Source of the DNA: Chitinophagales bacterium
GTDB lineage: Bacteria > Bacteroidota > Bacteroidia > Chitinophagales > UBA2359
Direction of reading: 5' to 3'
Length of the DNA stretch: 64,000 bases
Assembly (NCBI GenBank): GCA_020636475.1
Contig: JACJXU010000003.1
Coordinates: 1-64,000 of the forward strand
The notes below the pieces were generated by a model. That model saw only the letters and a list, made by a program, of their open reading frames with translations, searched no databases and was not told the DNA's origin. Positions 18,901-26,889 of this stretch are shown piece by piece. The position numbers and the translations under genes are program-made. Positions within the stretch are counted from its first letter, which is position 1; each line of letters starts with the position of its first letter.

Positions 18901-18926
18901 AGTTTGGTATGCAAGTAAATTTTTGA
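15915..18926 (+). CDS. TonB-dependent outer membrane receptor
   Basis: 1003 residues. A signal peptide (about residues 1-26, ending FLHA) precedes a carboxypeptidase-D regulatory-like Ig domain (about 27-115), a plug domain (EIPFEGRDINKVLYRLPNIS, then AINGANALYTNYLIDGLDNN near 200) and a long beta-barrel ending in the typical aromatic C-terminus QFGMQVNF. Architecture is SusC-like/siderophore-receptor-like. The ligand is not evident. It is followed after a single base by a radical SAM enzyme gene, an unusual partner that may point to a modified peptide or cofactor ligand. No SusD-like gene follows. Confidence 0.92.
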   Translation: MYRTILRKILFLMCFLCLHTYFLHAQASLQITLENTQNKAIADFPVWLENADLGILYSKLSDASGKVLFDGLPSAGIYTVFTQESNFYTAASYNNITLVTDKTTAFTINLTEKSLELPTVAIKAQNSSLAINVLDAQVSSTLSSKTIQEIPFEGRDINKVLYRLPNISQATGFFPEAPSIAINGANALYTNYLIDGLDNNENFLGGMRFNLPLGMVQNVEVLSNNFTVEYGLTANGIINLRTRSGTNETAGEVYYTLRPGKLTDAASSYAQRDLSGNLVKDGFQRHQLGCGVGGALKKDRTFYYVNVEYTRDVKDNLLQVPQLNIYETVQGENEFLYLSAKIDQHWNSKWQTSFKVHKGKVAIERQGGGLDGGISFPSAANTQYRDAFSISAKNTYLSKKWKAETNYQFGHFAWNYAEATFPQNPSVTVLDSIGNTIAFVGHPGYVFDEAENTHLLEQKFTFYHQKHRFKAGISLRKSDFSLFGGGNPKGNYVVQLSHNQQETLIQSGIGGNLNVNDLPTDVQVLQYTVELRPQAFQQSQQIMSIFAEDNYQISRKLSTNIGLRYDYDNLSKGGGTRGDFNNIAPRLSLNFQLNKNTALRAGYGIYYDKILYAVYSDALQFGNNSADFIAQLNYFVSQGILPENTNIDNIINEGNLVAYDNNVAYLQGVQASELQNQRAQIFSNEWRILNPNGYQNPYAHQFMLGLQRKTSDKTMFYIDLIHNRSYNLFRLRDLNAPAAYPIAADNVVVRSLAEADATRPVAILQDENGYYAWVNGDTLRGIARNVIMSETAGRANYYAANFTFTKEKAEDLYAFRFIYTLSYLENNTEDINFRAMDANNYDNEWGPSINDRTHIINALFNYYPAKNWVFNVAALLQSGQPINRIPDAALYGTTDLNGDGRSFGDAYVGNSDRSPGESRNNDRLPWSNTFDVGISYQISFAQKKELQLNMNVFNVLNAENLSGYSNNATQSNQIQVGAKSSGIIVRKNAAPPRQFQFGMQVNF

Positions 18927-18927
18927 T

Positions 18928-19857
18928 ATGGAAAAAGAAAAAGATTTCAAGCATTTAGAATCTTTGTATTGGGTTTTTACGCAAGTGTGCAACGACCAGT
19001 GCAGCCATTGCTACAATTTTTCGGGACCGCAAGGGAAAAGAATTTCGGTGGAGGAATGTTTGCAAATAATAGCGAATTTGCCGGAGAAAATAGACCGCAT
19101 CATTTTGTCGGGAGGAGAGCCTTTGGCGGAAAAAGAAAAATTGTATCGGATTTTGGAAGTGTTGCAGGAAAAATATGGCAACGACACGCAAATAATGTTG
19201 CAAACCAATGGCGATTTGCTGACGGCTGAAATTTTGGATAAACTTATTGAAAAAGGGGTAAGTCGTTTTGATATTTCGAGCATTGACGCGTACCACAAAG
19301 CAGGCGGAAATCATTTGATGCAGTTGGCGGAGCTTTTTGCTTCGCGCGCTGTGAACGGCGATGAAAAAGATGCTTTGATAGAAAAAACGCACTATTTGCA
19401 CGAAAAACCTTTGAGTTGGGGTTATTGGGGTGCAACGCAAGATATGTGGCTGGGCGGAAACTGGGCGCGCGGAAGGGCGTATGCCAATCAGTTGTGGAAA
19501 AAAGACCCCGAGCACAATTTTTGCAGCATTTTGTCCGGCGCGATAGGTTTTTTGCAAGGAACGGAAACCGTGCCGCAAGAAATTTCCATTCAACTTTGGG
19601 CAATAAATCCTTGTTGTCCGGGTACTTTGCGCGCTTTGGGCGATGCGCGAACCCAAAAGGTGTCAGAGGTGTTGGCAGAAGCGGCGAAAAATCCGGTGTA
19701 TCAAATGTTGGACAAAGGCAATCCTTATCGCATGGGCGAACACTTAGGCGTTAGCGAAGCCTACGCTCGCAGCCGTTGCAATGCGTTGCAAAATGTGTGC
19801 AGGTGGTGCGATGAGTTTTTTAGGGAATTTTTTGTGGGAGAGGAGGAAGGAAAGTAA
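18928..19857 (+). CDS. Radical SAM protein coupled to the TonB receptor
   Basis: 309 residues. The radical SAM [4Fe-4S] motif is C21-x3-C25-x2-C28 (QVCNDQCSHCYNF), followed by LSGGEPLAEKEKLY near residue 62 (the SAM-binding GGE motif) and QTNGDLL near 93. Further cysteines cluster late in the protein: FCSIL, NPCCPG and, near the C-terminus, RCNALQNVCRWC. These could ligate an auxiliary cluster as in SPASM/Twitch enzymes. The ATG lies one base after the receptor's stop, so translational coupling is likely. The substrate is unknown, and I see no obvious precursor-peptide ORF nearby. Confidence 0.85.
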   Translation: MEKEKDFKHLESLYWVFTQVCNDQCSHCYNFSGPQGKRISVEECLQIIANLPEKIDRIILSGGEPLAEKEKLYRILEVLQEKYGNDTQIMLQTNGDLLTAEILDKLIEKGVSRFDISSIDAYHKAGGNHLMQLAELFASRAVNGDEKDALIEKTHYLHEKPLSWGYWGATQDMWLGGNWARGRAYANQLWKKDPEHNFCSILSGAIGFLQGTETVPQEISIQLWAINPCCPGTLRALGDARTQKVSEVLAEAAKNPVYQMLDKGNPYRMGEHLGVSEAYARSRCNALQNVCRWCDEFFREFFVGEEEGK

Positions 19858-19952
19858 TTTGGAGTTTGTAGTTAGGTAAAATAAGGAATCTTTTAGTCTT
19901 AAATTTCTAAGTAATCATATTGTATTACAATAATGAGTCAATCACTTTAATA

Positions 19953-19989
19953 GCACAAAGTCACACAAAATTTGGCACAGTATCACACG
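19953..19989. repeat. Short ACACAAAGT-type intergenic repeats
   Basis: Imperfect iterations of CACAAAGTCACACAAA and GCACAGTATCACACGA. Related copies occur at 21228-21340, 29391-29434 and 31241-31290 in this window, always between genes. The rest of 19858-20003 shows nothing identifiable. Confidence 0.55.
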
Positions 19990-20003
19990 AAAAATGATAG
20001 CAG

Positions 20004-20687
20004 TTATTCTTTTGTTAGTACTCTTTCTCTGTATTTATATCTTCTCGATTTTCTTTCAAGTTTTGTTAAATCTTTTTTTATGAGTCCTTTGGGTTTAAAA
20101 TCTGTGGAGAGTAGTGTTAAATTCAAAGAGTCCCGATTCATTGAATTAATCTTGAAAACCACCATGTTATTCTCCATAACTTCATAATCCATCAGCACTA
20201 TTTTATAATCAAAATCGCTTGCATAATCAATTGTATAACTATCATATCCTACAAAAGATAAATTCAGTTGATTGTCATTTTCGCTATTTTCAATGAGTGC
20301 CTGCCCATGTTCATTCGTTGTTGTTCCAAATAAAAAATGGTCAGTGTAATCGGTTAAGATTAGACTTACTCCCATAATCGGTTTGTCATTAGCGTCCACT
20401 ACTGTAATTTGAGATAAATTATTTGCTTTTTTTGTCTTTGCGGAATGGGAGTTATGTCCTTTGTAAGCATCGGTCTCAATCAATAAAAAATTGTCAATAA
20501 TGTTATATTTCCCATTTCCAGATAAATCGGTGTACAATCCTCCATTGTTACTTATGATAAAATTGGCAGTACCCTTATTAAATTCTATGTAATCAGTATT
20601 GTCAAGGTATTTTCCTGCTAATTCTTGGCTGAATGTGTAATTCAAACAAGTTAAAAAACTTACTAAAAGAATTATTGCTTTTTTCAT
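20004..20687 (-). CDS. Secreted protein with carboxypeptidase-regulatory-like domain
   Basis: 227 residues from the ATG at 20687, chosen because it starts a standard signal peptide (MKKAIILLVSFLTCLNYTFS, then QE); the open frame extends 22 codons upstream. Residues about 85-160 (LSQITVVDANDKPIMGVSLI, TTNEHGQALIENS, LSFVGYDSYTIDY) read as a carboxypeptidase-D regulatory-like beta-sandwich, common in Bacteroidota surface proteins. The first 80 residues (GKYLDNTDYIEF and following) are unassigned. The basic C-terminus (KLERKSRRYKYRERVL) is odd for an exported protein. Function unknown. Confidence 0.68.
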   Translation of the reverse strand: MKKAIILLVSFLTCLNYTFSQELAGKYLDNTDYIEFNKGTANFIISNNGGLYTDLSGNGKYNIIDNFLLIETDAYKGHNSHSAKTKKANNLSQITVVDANDKPIMGVSLILTDYTDHFLFGTTTNEHGQALIENSENDNQLNLSFVGYDSYTIDYASDFDYKIVLMDYEVMENNMVVFKINSMNRDSLNLTLLSTDFKPKGLIKKDLTKLERKSRRYKYRERVLTKE

Positions 20688-20884
20688 TGTTTTAATTGTT
20701 GTTAATTGAATTGGCTTCGCAAAATACACTACAAAAAAAGAAAGTTTCGACAAAGCTACACGAAAGTACTCTAAAGATAATAAAATGTATATAACTTTTA
20801 CTATATCTCTGCAAAATAAGTTATAGGTACAACACTTTATTCTCTATTTTCAATTCCCGTTACGGTCATTAACAAGAAATCTAA

Positions 20885-21183
20885 TACTAAAATCGAATAG
20901 CTATTGCGTATTAGAAAAGGTAAAAATCTTTTTTCGTAGTATAGCAGTTTTGGGGCGTTAAAAATTTTTGAAGCCTTGGAAAAAATTTAGCCAAAGAACT
21001 GCGGTTTTGCCCTGCAAGGGCAAAAATACCTTGAAAAAAGTGTCGTTTCTTTTGCTTCGTTTTCTTTGGACAAGCAAAGAAAATGAAGAAGCCCTAAGTA
21101 TAGTTTTGTCCCCAAACTTACAGGGCAGATACTTACACTTAATAATACTTAAACCAATACGCAACTTTCATACGGTTTTGGTA
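20885..21183 (+). mobile_element. MITE-like element, copy 1 (299 bp)
   Basis: Begins TACTAAAATCG and ends ACGGTTTTGGTA; the two ends are imperfect inverted repeats over about 30 bp (shared TA, AAAA and TTGCGTATT blocks). Flanks are TAA (20882-20884) and TAA (21184-21186), a likely 3-bp target duplication. The internal hairpin TTTTGCCC/GGGCAAAA is at 21005-21012 and 21018-21025. No transposase is encoded. The rest of the 20688-21340 gap holds the upstream region of the minus-strand gene and short ACACAAAGT repeats. Confidence 0.85.
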
Positions 21184-21227
21184 TAAACTTTTATTGTAAT
21201 CCAAATTCTCAGTGATTCAGCAATATA

Positions 21228-21340
21228 ACACAAAGTCACACAAAGTTGAAGCACAAAGTCACGCAAATTTTGGAAAATCTTACATCGTGAAACTTGGTGT
21301 AAACTTGGTGAAACTTCGTGTAGCAGTTGGTAGCACAAAG
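21228..21340. repeat. ACACAAAGT/AAACTTGGTG repeat tract
   Basis: A run of imperfect units: AACACAAAGTCACACAAAG, GCACAAAGTCACGCAAA, then the related GTGAAACTTGGTG units and a final GCACAAAGTTATGCAAAG. It contains both a unit and its near complement (CTTTGTG versus CACAAAG-like AACTTCGTG), so it could form several weak hairpins. It ends at the stop codon of the TSUP gene. Role unknown. Confidence 0.55.
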
Positions 21341-22069
21341 TTATGCAAAGACTTTTGTTAAGGTAATAATACCAATTAGCAGAATTAAACCAAGCGAAAT
21401 GGTTTTGAATTTGTTTTGGGGAATGTATTGCAGTATTTTTTTGCCAATAGCTGTGCCTACAAAACCGATTACAAACAAAAAAGGTACATAAATCAAATCG
21501 TGCTGATGAATGAAGCCATTGAAGAAATAGACAAAAGTTCTCGAAAAATCAATCATAAAATCAATGAAAGCAGAAGTGGCAATAAACGCACTTTTTTCTA
21601 AATTGAAAGCCGCCATCGTCAGTCCGCGAATAGCTCCGCCTGTACCCAAAAGTCCTGCCGAAAAACCCGACAAAGCTCCACCGATTACGGCATTTTTGCG
21701 ATTGGGCGGGATAATTAAATCTTTTTTTAACAGAAAAATAAGACTTAGCACAATCAAAAACACGCCAAGCGCAATTTCTAAATACAGATTGTTCACATAC
21801 TTTGTCAGCAAGCCACCAATAATGACAAACAAAACCGAAGGAATACCAATGTTGATTAAAAGCGTTTTGTCGAGTCCTTGTTTGAACAAAAATATTTTGC
21901 TGATATTGCTCGAAAGATGATAAATGGCGGTTAATCCCAAAACGGACTGAAAGTCGAAGTAAAAATTGGCGATGGGAACAAAAAATACAGACGAGCCAAA
22001 GCCGCCGATAGTACCTAAAATTTCGGCAACTAAGGAAAGTAATAAGAAAATATAGCTGATATTGTTCAT
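21341..22069 (-). CDS. TSUP (TauE/SafE) family membrane transporter
   Basis: About 242 residues from the ATG at 22069 (another ATG at 22090 would add 7 residues). Seven to eight hydrophobic segments are visible. The glycine-rich loops GTIGGFGSSVFFVPI near the N-terminus and SGFSAGLLGTGGAIRGL in the middle are the duplicated signature of the TauE/SafE anion exporter family, which moves sulfite, sulfonates or other organic anions. Substrate cannot be inferred. It directly follows the unknown 480-residue gene on the same strand. Confidence 0.88.
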   Translation of the reverse strand: MNNISYIFLLLSLVAEILGTIGGFGSSVFFVPIANFYFDFQSVLGLTAIYHLSSNISKIFLFKQGLDKTLLINIGIPSVLFVIIGGLLTKYVNNLYLEIALGVFLIVLSLIFLLKKDLIIPPNRKNAVIGGALSGFSAGLLGTGGAIRGLTMAAFNLEKSAFIATSAFIDFMIDFSRTFVYFFNGFIHQHDLIYVPFLFVIGFVGTAIGKKILQYIPQNKFKTISLGLILLIGIITLTKVFA

Positions 22070-22095
22070 TATTAGTTGTTCATTGGACAAAATAA

Positions 22096-23535
22096 CTACA
22101 AATCTTCAACTTTTTCCAATAACCAATCTGCATTCGATACATCTTCCGACTCCAGCAAATGTTGTAGTTTTTGTTTTTCTTGTACAAAATTTGCAGTAGA
22201 AACAAATGCTTTTTCCAACTTTAGCTTATAGGCTTGTTGGGCAAATTTTACCAAATTGTAATGCCGCTGGTATTTGGGTTGGGAAATAAGATGATTGCGG
22301 GTAAGATATTTTTTAAACGACTCGAACAGCGCGAAAAGTGCATCGGACTCGTTGAGGTCGTAGTAGATGCGCAGCAACAATGCCTTCGCGCCCAAATTAT
22401 AGCGAATGTCCGTAAATTCCACGTTTACCAAATGCTGCAAGGCTTCATCGTAGTTGCGGATGCTGTAATAATACGAAGCGATATTAAAATCGTAGGCATT
22501 GGCGGCACTGTCGGCAGTCAAAAAAGCTAATTGCGATTCGATAAACTGTTTTGTCCAAACAAACTCCTTGAGGCGCAGCCCCACCGCCACAATATTTTTG
22601 TACTGCCACTCCGAAAGTTGCTGATTTTCGTACAACAAACCATTGGCAAGCAACTGCTGATAAATAATGAACAACTCCTGCAAAAAAGCCGAATCGCCCT
22701 TGTTCACTTGCTTAATGCAATAGTTTTGGGCAAAAACAAAAATGCTGCGTTGCTCGTCTTCTTTAAAACAAGTGATATGCTTTTCAATGAGTTGTTTTAG
22801 TTCAAAAAAGTAATTTTTTTCCTGAAACCAAAGCAACTGATACACCTTAAAATAAACCATAATTGCCGGATAATCCTTAAATTGAGCATAATTTTTGGTG
22901 AGATAATCAATTATTTCGGGAATAAAATCTAAGCGATAATCGGTTTTTAGCACCTGAATACGCGCCAACATTTCACAGGCATCTTTTAGTTTTTCCGAAA
23001 AATAATAAATATCCAAGTTGTCCGATTTTAGTTGAATATTATCGTCTATTTCGTGCTTGTAGCGTTGGTTGTAAAAGTCGGTGGCTTCTTTGGCAAACAA
23101 AAAACGCGCATAATAGTGCTCATTGTCGGTAAAAGTGTCGTTTTCCAAAAAAAGTGTCGCTTTCTGTTGTATTTTGCTGTACTGCTTGTACAAAGATTTT
23201 TGGCGCAGATAGCGCATCAGAAAAATATTTTGCAGAAAATGCTCTTCTTCAAATTCGACATAAGTAAAATAGCGTTCCAATAATTGCAAAGTGTAGGAAA
23301 AAACATAATCCAATTTTTTCTGTGAAAACTTTTCTTTGGCAAACAACTTCGCAAACAGCGTTTTTCTATCCAACTGTTTTGCCGAAAAAGCAGGCGCAAA
23401 TGGCGTTATTATCGCCACTAATTTTATTACATCGGCATGTTTATTAAAAAAAGACGATTGTACAAAAGCCGCAAACTGGCGCATTTCCTTTTTATCTAAG
23501 CTGCGCAATAGCTGAAAAAGAGTAGATTGTTGCAT
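22096..23535 (-). CDS. Uncharacterised helical (TPR-like) protein
   Basis: 479 residues from the ATG at 23535; an upstream ATG at 23553 is possible. I do not recognise a named domain. The sequence is almost entirely helical, Leu/Phe/Tyr/Lys rich, with no signal peptide. The N-terminal motif LFQLLRSLDKKEMRQFAAFV, then SSFFNKH, resembles a start I associate with conserved Bacteroidota cytosolic proteins. The second half (YYYSIRNYDEALQHLVNVEF, LLLRIYYDLNESDALFALFE) looks like tetratricopeptide-type helical pairs, suggesting a scaffold. It is separated from the TSUP gene by 26 bp. Confidence 0.65.
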   Translation of the reverse strand: MQQSTLFQLLRSLDKKEMRQFAAFVQSSFFNKHADVIKLVAIITPFAPAFSAKQLDRKTLFAKLFAKEKFSQKKLDYVFSYTLQLLERYFTYVEFEEEHFLQNIFLMRYLRQKSLYKQYSKIQQKATLFLENDTFTDNEHYYARFLFAKEATDFYNQRYKHEIDDNIQLKSDNLDIYYFSEKLKDACEMLARIQVLKTDYRLDFIPEIIDYLTKNYAQFKDYPAIMVYFKVYQLLWFQEKNYFFELKQLIEKHITCFKEDEQRSIFVFAQNYCIKQVNKGDSAFLQELFIIYQQLLANGLLYENQQLSEWQYKNIVAVGLRLKEFVWTKQFIESQLAFLTADSAANAYDFNIASYYYSIRNYDEALQHLVNVEFTDIRYNLGAKALLLRIYYDLNESDALFALFESFKKYLTRNHLISQPKYQRHYNLVKFAQQAYKLKLEKAFVSTANFVQEKQKLQHLLESEDVSNADWLLEKVEDL

Positions 23536-23691
23536 TTTTGAGCATTGTAGCACAAATTTAACACAAAATAGTTTTTATTATAAAGTATTTTTTAATTATT
23601 TTTTCGAGAAATATTTTTTATAAGTAATTGATAATTAATATTTTATTTTATTCTTTATTTTAAAAAAATCCGAGAAAAAGCAAAATTTGTA

Positions 23692-23723
23692 TTTGAAAGC
23701 CTTTGGTATAGCTTTTTTATTTG
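23692..23723 (+). promoter_or_regulatory. Putative promoter of the T9SS surface protein
   Basis: TTTG at 23692-23695, a 20-nt spacer and TTTATTTG at 23716-23723 (seven of eight positions of TAnnTTTG). It lies 35 bp upstream of the ATG at 23758. The surrounding 23536-23757 is very AT-rich and shows no other feature. Confidence 0.4.
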
Positions 23724-23757
23724 TACTAAAATTTCAAAACAATTAAAAACATAGTTT

Positions 23758-26700
23758 ATGAAAACGTATAAAAATTTCCTACTTAGCAGCGCGTTATGGC
23801 TTATTTTTTCGGTGTTGTCGCCCAATTTATTGGCACAATGCGAAAGTACTCCCGGCTTTTTTGCCAATGATACCCTTACTTTTTACAACGAATTGGGTTT
23901 AGGTGAACTAAGTTTTTCGGTAGCTACTACCGGCGCGTATGTAGCAGAAGGCGATATAATGATTTATAATATGTATTTGTACGACCCCAACTCGCCAGTT
24001 GCGGCGGCACAACAATTTCCCGGACTTTGGGTGGCTTCCAGCAACGATGGAAATTTCACGTATTTGAATAATCTGGCGGATTGCATAGCTAAAAACTACA
24101 ATATTTTTGCCGTAGTGGGTCCCGACAACGGACAGGCAAGTCCTATTTCGGGAGATCCTTGTACGATTACCTCAAGCAATTATCTGAAAGTTGGCGTAGT
24201 ACCTACGGAATCGTTTTCTGTGGAGCATTTTTTAGTTGTAAATTGTGATAACGGCTCGCCCGATGCTTCTGTGAAAATATATGTGCGCCCCAATTGTGCG
24301 GGTGTTGCCGGACTTTTGGGCTATACTTATGTGGACAATCTGAACGACCCTACGAATGAAGTGTATTTGGAAGTAGATGCTTATGGCAATGCCGAAATTA
24401 CCTTTGATAATATTGAAAATGCCGGACAGTACAGCTACAGTTATACCTTTACCGACCTTAGTACGGGCGAAGTGCATACCGTTGAGGCGATGAATCAGCC
24501 GTTTGATTGTCCTTTGGAAGCCAGTGTTTATATTGACAATCCTAATCCCGAATACATTTGTGCCATTGGTGCTACGGTAAATATTTACGCCCACGCGTAT
24601 CAAAATGGGCAAAATCCGCCTACGCAACCAGCTTATGTTTGGTCGCCTAATATTTATTTGCAAACTATTTTGGAACCCAATGCAATAGTAGTTTCGCCAA
24701 CTGAAACAACGACTTATACGGTAACGGTGTATTTTCCGGACGGAGGTACGGCACAAGAAAGTATTACGGTTGAGTATGTAGATGACTATCCAGAGCTTTA
24801 TGTGGATTTGGTGGACGTAAATCTATGCGACCAATCGGCAGAATTGGCACTAACTTGGTCGTTGCTGCCTTTAGATTATTTTTATTGGGTAGATGCCAAT
24901 ACCGGAACGCATTTTGGTACAAACCAATATACTGTATCCATTGAAAACACTTATGGTACTTATTATGTAGAAGGAATTACCTTCGGTGGAGGTTGTTTTG
25001 CTATAAGTAATCAGGTAACTGTTGATTTGGAATCTTCGCCTACCATTTATATCAATGGAAATGTTCCTATAACGATTATAGAAGGCGAATGTACTTATTT
25101 GCAAACTAATATTTTCCCCACTTTAGATGATTTTACCTATAGTTGGAGTGGAGGAGACGGAGCCGAAAGCCTAAGCGAAAATGGTGGTTTGGTTTGTCCT
25201 GATGTAACGACTACTTATGCCATAACGGTTACAGATAATTTTACTTCGTGCACTTATACACAAGATTATACGGTTACGGTAGAGCCTTATGTGCCACAAG
25301 AAGTGGTTATTAATACATTTAATAGCGCAATTTGTGGTGATACTGAGGCACATATTTATGCCAGTGATAATTATGTTTCGTATCAATGGTGGATGAGTGA
25401 AGAGAATCAGCCTTTTAGTGAAGATACTTATACTTTGTTGGAAGGAGAGAACGATGCACATATTTATCCAAATCAAGCAGGCTTTTATGTAGTAGCAGCC
25501 ACTGATGCCGCAGGGAATGTAGAATATAGTAGTCCTAAACAAATATATTTTATAGAAACACCCGGATTTAGTATTAATGCACCCGATACCATATTCGTTT
25601 GCGGCGGTAATTATCCGTCAGTATCATTTAATATTTCTTACCCAAGTGGAGCGACTTATTGGTCATTTTTTGATGTAAATACGCCAGAAGGCATAATTAT
25701 AGAATGTAATATTACAGGATTTACTGTAAATTCTTTGGGAATGTATGTAGCAGAAATGGTTTATACGGTACAAGAAGCTCCTTCCGGAAGCGTTTGCTCC
25801 GTTTCCGATACGCTGTGGGTGTTGGAAGATTGTGGATTGGAAATTTTTCCCGGCGATACGAACAATGATGGTGTAGCCAACAACAAAGATTTGCTGAATA
25901 TAGGCGTAGCTTACGGAAAATCCGGCAGTCCGCGCAACGAAACTTCAATTGCTTGGGAAGCGGCTATTTGTGCCGATTGGGAAGATAGTTTTGCCGCCGG
26001 ACTCAATTATAACTTTGCCGACTGCAATGGCGACGGAACGATAAATGCCCAAGACACTTTGGCAATTATTGCAAACTACCAAGCGGTACACAACAAAACA
26101 GATGAAAGTAATGCGGACGCACCACCTTTGTACTTGCAGTTGCCGAGCGTATTGTTTTCCGGAGAAACTTTAGATGCACCAATAATTATGGGAAATTCTT
26201 TTTCGCCCGTAAACGATGTCTATGGTGTGGCATTTACCATTAACTATCCGGCAGATTTTCTCATTCCCAATTCCGAAACGGTATTGTACGACCCTTGTTG
26301 GCTTAGTTTGGAAGAAAATGATTTGCTAACGCTAACGGTAGTGCGGGCAGATGAAGGAAAAATTGACATTGCTATTACCAGAATTGACGGCAATCCGATA
26401 AGTGGTTATGGCACTATCGCGCGCCTTGTAGGTATTTTGGACGATATAGAAGGCAAAGATGAAATGACGAACAAAAATATTGAAGTGTTTATAAGTGATG
26501 TATATGCCATTACGCACGAAGAGCAACCTATTGAATTAGACGCACAAAGCAGTAGCAGCGAATTGGTTTTGGGCATAGAAGATGACTATACATTGAACTA
26601 TGAGATTTCTCTTTATCCAAATCCGGCAAGCGACAAATTGCAACTTAGTGCAATGGAAGGTATTTATGTAGTAGAAATAGTAGATGCCAAAGGTTTGTTG

Positions 26701-26826
26701 CGAAGTGCTACGAAATTACGCGGCACAACAGTTAGTATTGACATTGAAGATTTGGAGGCGGGTATTTATTTTGTGGCACTACACAGTTCGCAAGGAATAA
26801 TTTATAAAAGATTTGTTAAGATGTAA
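23758..26826 (+). CDS. Large secreted protein with dockerin-like repeat and T9SS sorting domain
   Basis: 1022 residues. A signal peptide (about 1-26, ending NLLA) is followed by several Ig/PKD-like modules (for example YVWSPNIYLQTILEPNAIVV and SPTETTTYTVTV near 300; YSWSGGDGAESLSE near 460). Around residues 700-785 are two EF-hand-like loops, GDTNNDGVANNKDLLNIGVA and DCNGDGTINAQDTLAIIANY, the hallmark of dockerin type I modules. The last 75 residues (LYPNPASDKLQLS to YKRFVKM) form a type A T9SS C-terminal sorting domain, so the protein is exported through the outer membrane and probably cell-surface attached. No enzymatic domain was seen; adhesion is a guess. Confidence 0.88.
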   Translation: MKTYKNFLLSSALWLIFSVLSPNLLAQCESTPGFFANDTLTFYNELGLGELSFSVATTGAYVAEGDIMIYNMYLYDPNSPVAAAQQFPGLWVASSNDGNFTYLNNLADCIAKNYNIFAVVGPDNGQASPISGDPCTITSSNYLKVGVVPTESFSVEHFLVVNCDNGSPDASVKIYVRPNCAGVAGLLGYTYVDNLNDPTNEVYLEVDAYGNAEITFDNIENAGQYSYSYTFTDLSTGEVHTVEAMNQPFDCPLEASVYIDNPNPEYICAIGATVNIYAHAYQNGQNPPTQPAYVWSPNIYLQTILEPNAIVVSPTETTTYTVTVYFPDGGTAQESITVEYVDDYPELYVDLVDVNLCDQSAELALTWSLLPLDYFYWVDANTGTHFGTNQYTVSIENTYGTYYVEGITFGGGCFAISNQVTVDLESSPTIYINGNVPITIIEGECTYLQTNIFPTLDDFTYSWSGGDGAESLSENGGLVCPDVTTTYAITVTDNFTSCTYTQDYTVTVEPYVPQEVVINTFNSAICGDTEAHIYASDNYVSYQWWMSEENQPFSEDTYTLLEGENDAHIYPNQAGFYVVAATDAAGNVEYSSPKQIYFIETPGFSINAPDTIFVCGGNYPSVSFNISYPSGATYWSFFDVNTPEGIIIECNITGFTVNSLGMYVAEMVYTVQEAPSGSVCSVSDTLWVLEDCGLEIFPGDTNNDGVANNKDLLNIGVAYGKSGSPRNETSIAWEAAICADWEDSFAAGLNYNFADCNGDGTINAQDTLAIIANYQAVHNKTDESNADAPPLYLQLPSVLFSGETLDAPIIMGNSFSPVNDVYGVAFTINYPADFLIPNSETVLYDPCWLSLEENDLLTLTVVRADEGKIDIAITRIDGNPISGYGTIARLVGILDDIEGKDEMTNKNIEVFISDVYAITHEEQPIELDAQSSSSELVLGIEDDYTLNYEISLYPNPASDKLQLSAMEGIYVVEIVDAKGLLRSATKLRGTTVSIDIEDLEAGIYFVALHSSQGIIYKRFVKM

Positions 26827-26850
26827 AAATGTAATAAATATTTAAGTGTG

Positions 26851-26885
26851 AAAGAGGCTGTTTTTGCGGGCAGCCTCTTTTTTGT
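26851..26885 (+). terminator. Rho-independent terminator of the T9SS protein gene
   Basis: AAAGAGGCTG (26851-26860) pairs perfectly with CAGCCTCTTT (26871-26880) across a 10-base loop, followed by more T residues. It lies 24 bp after the stop codon. Confidence 0.88.
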
Positions 26886-26889
26886 ATAA

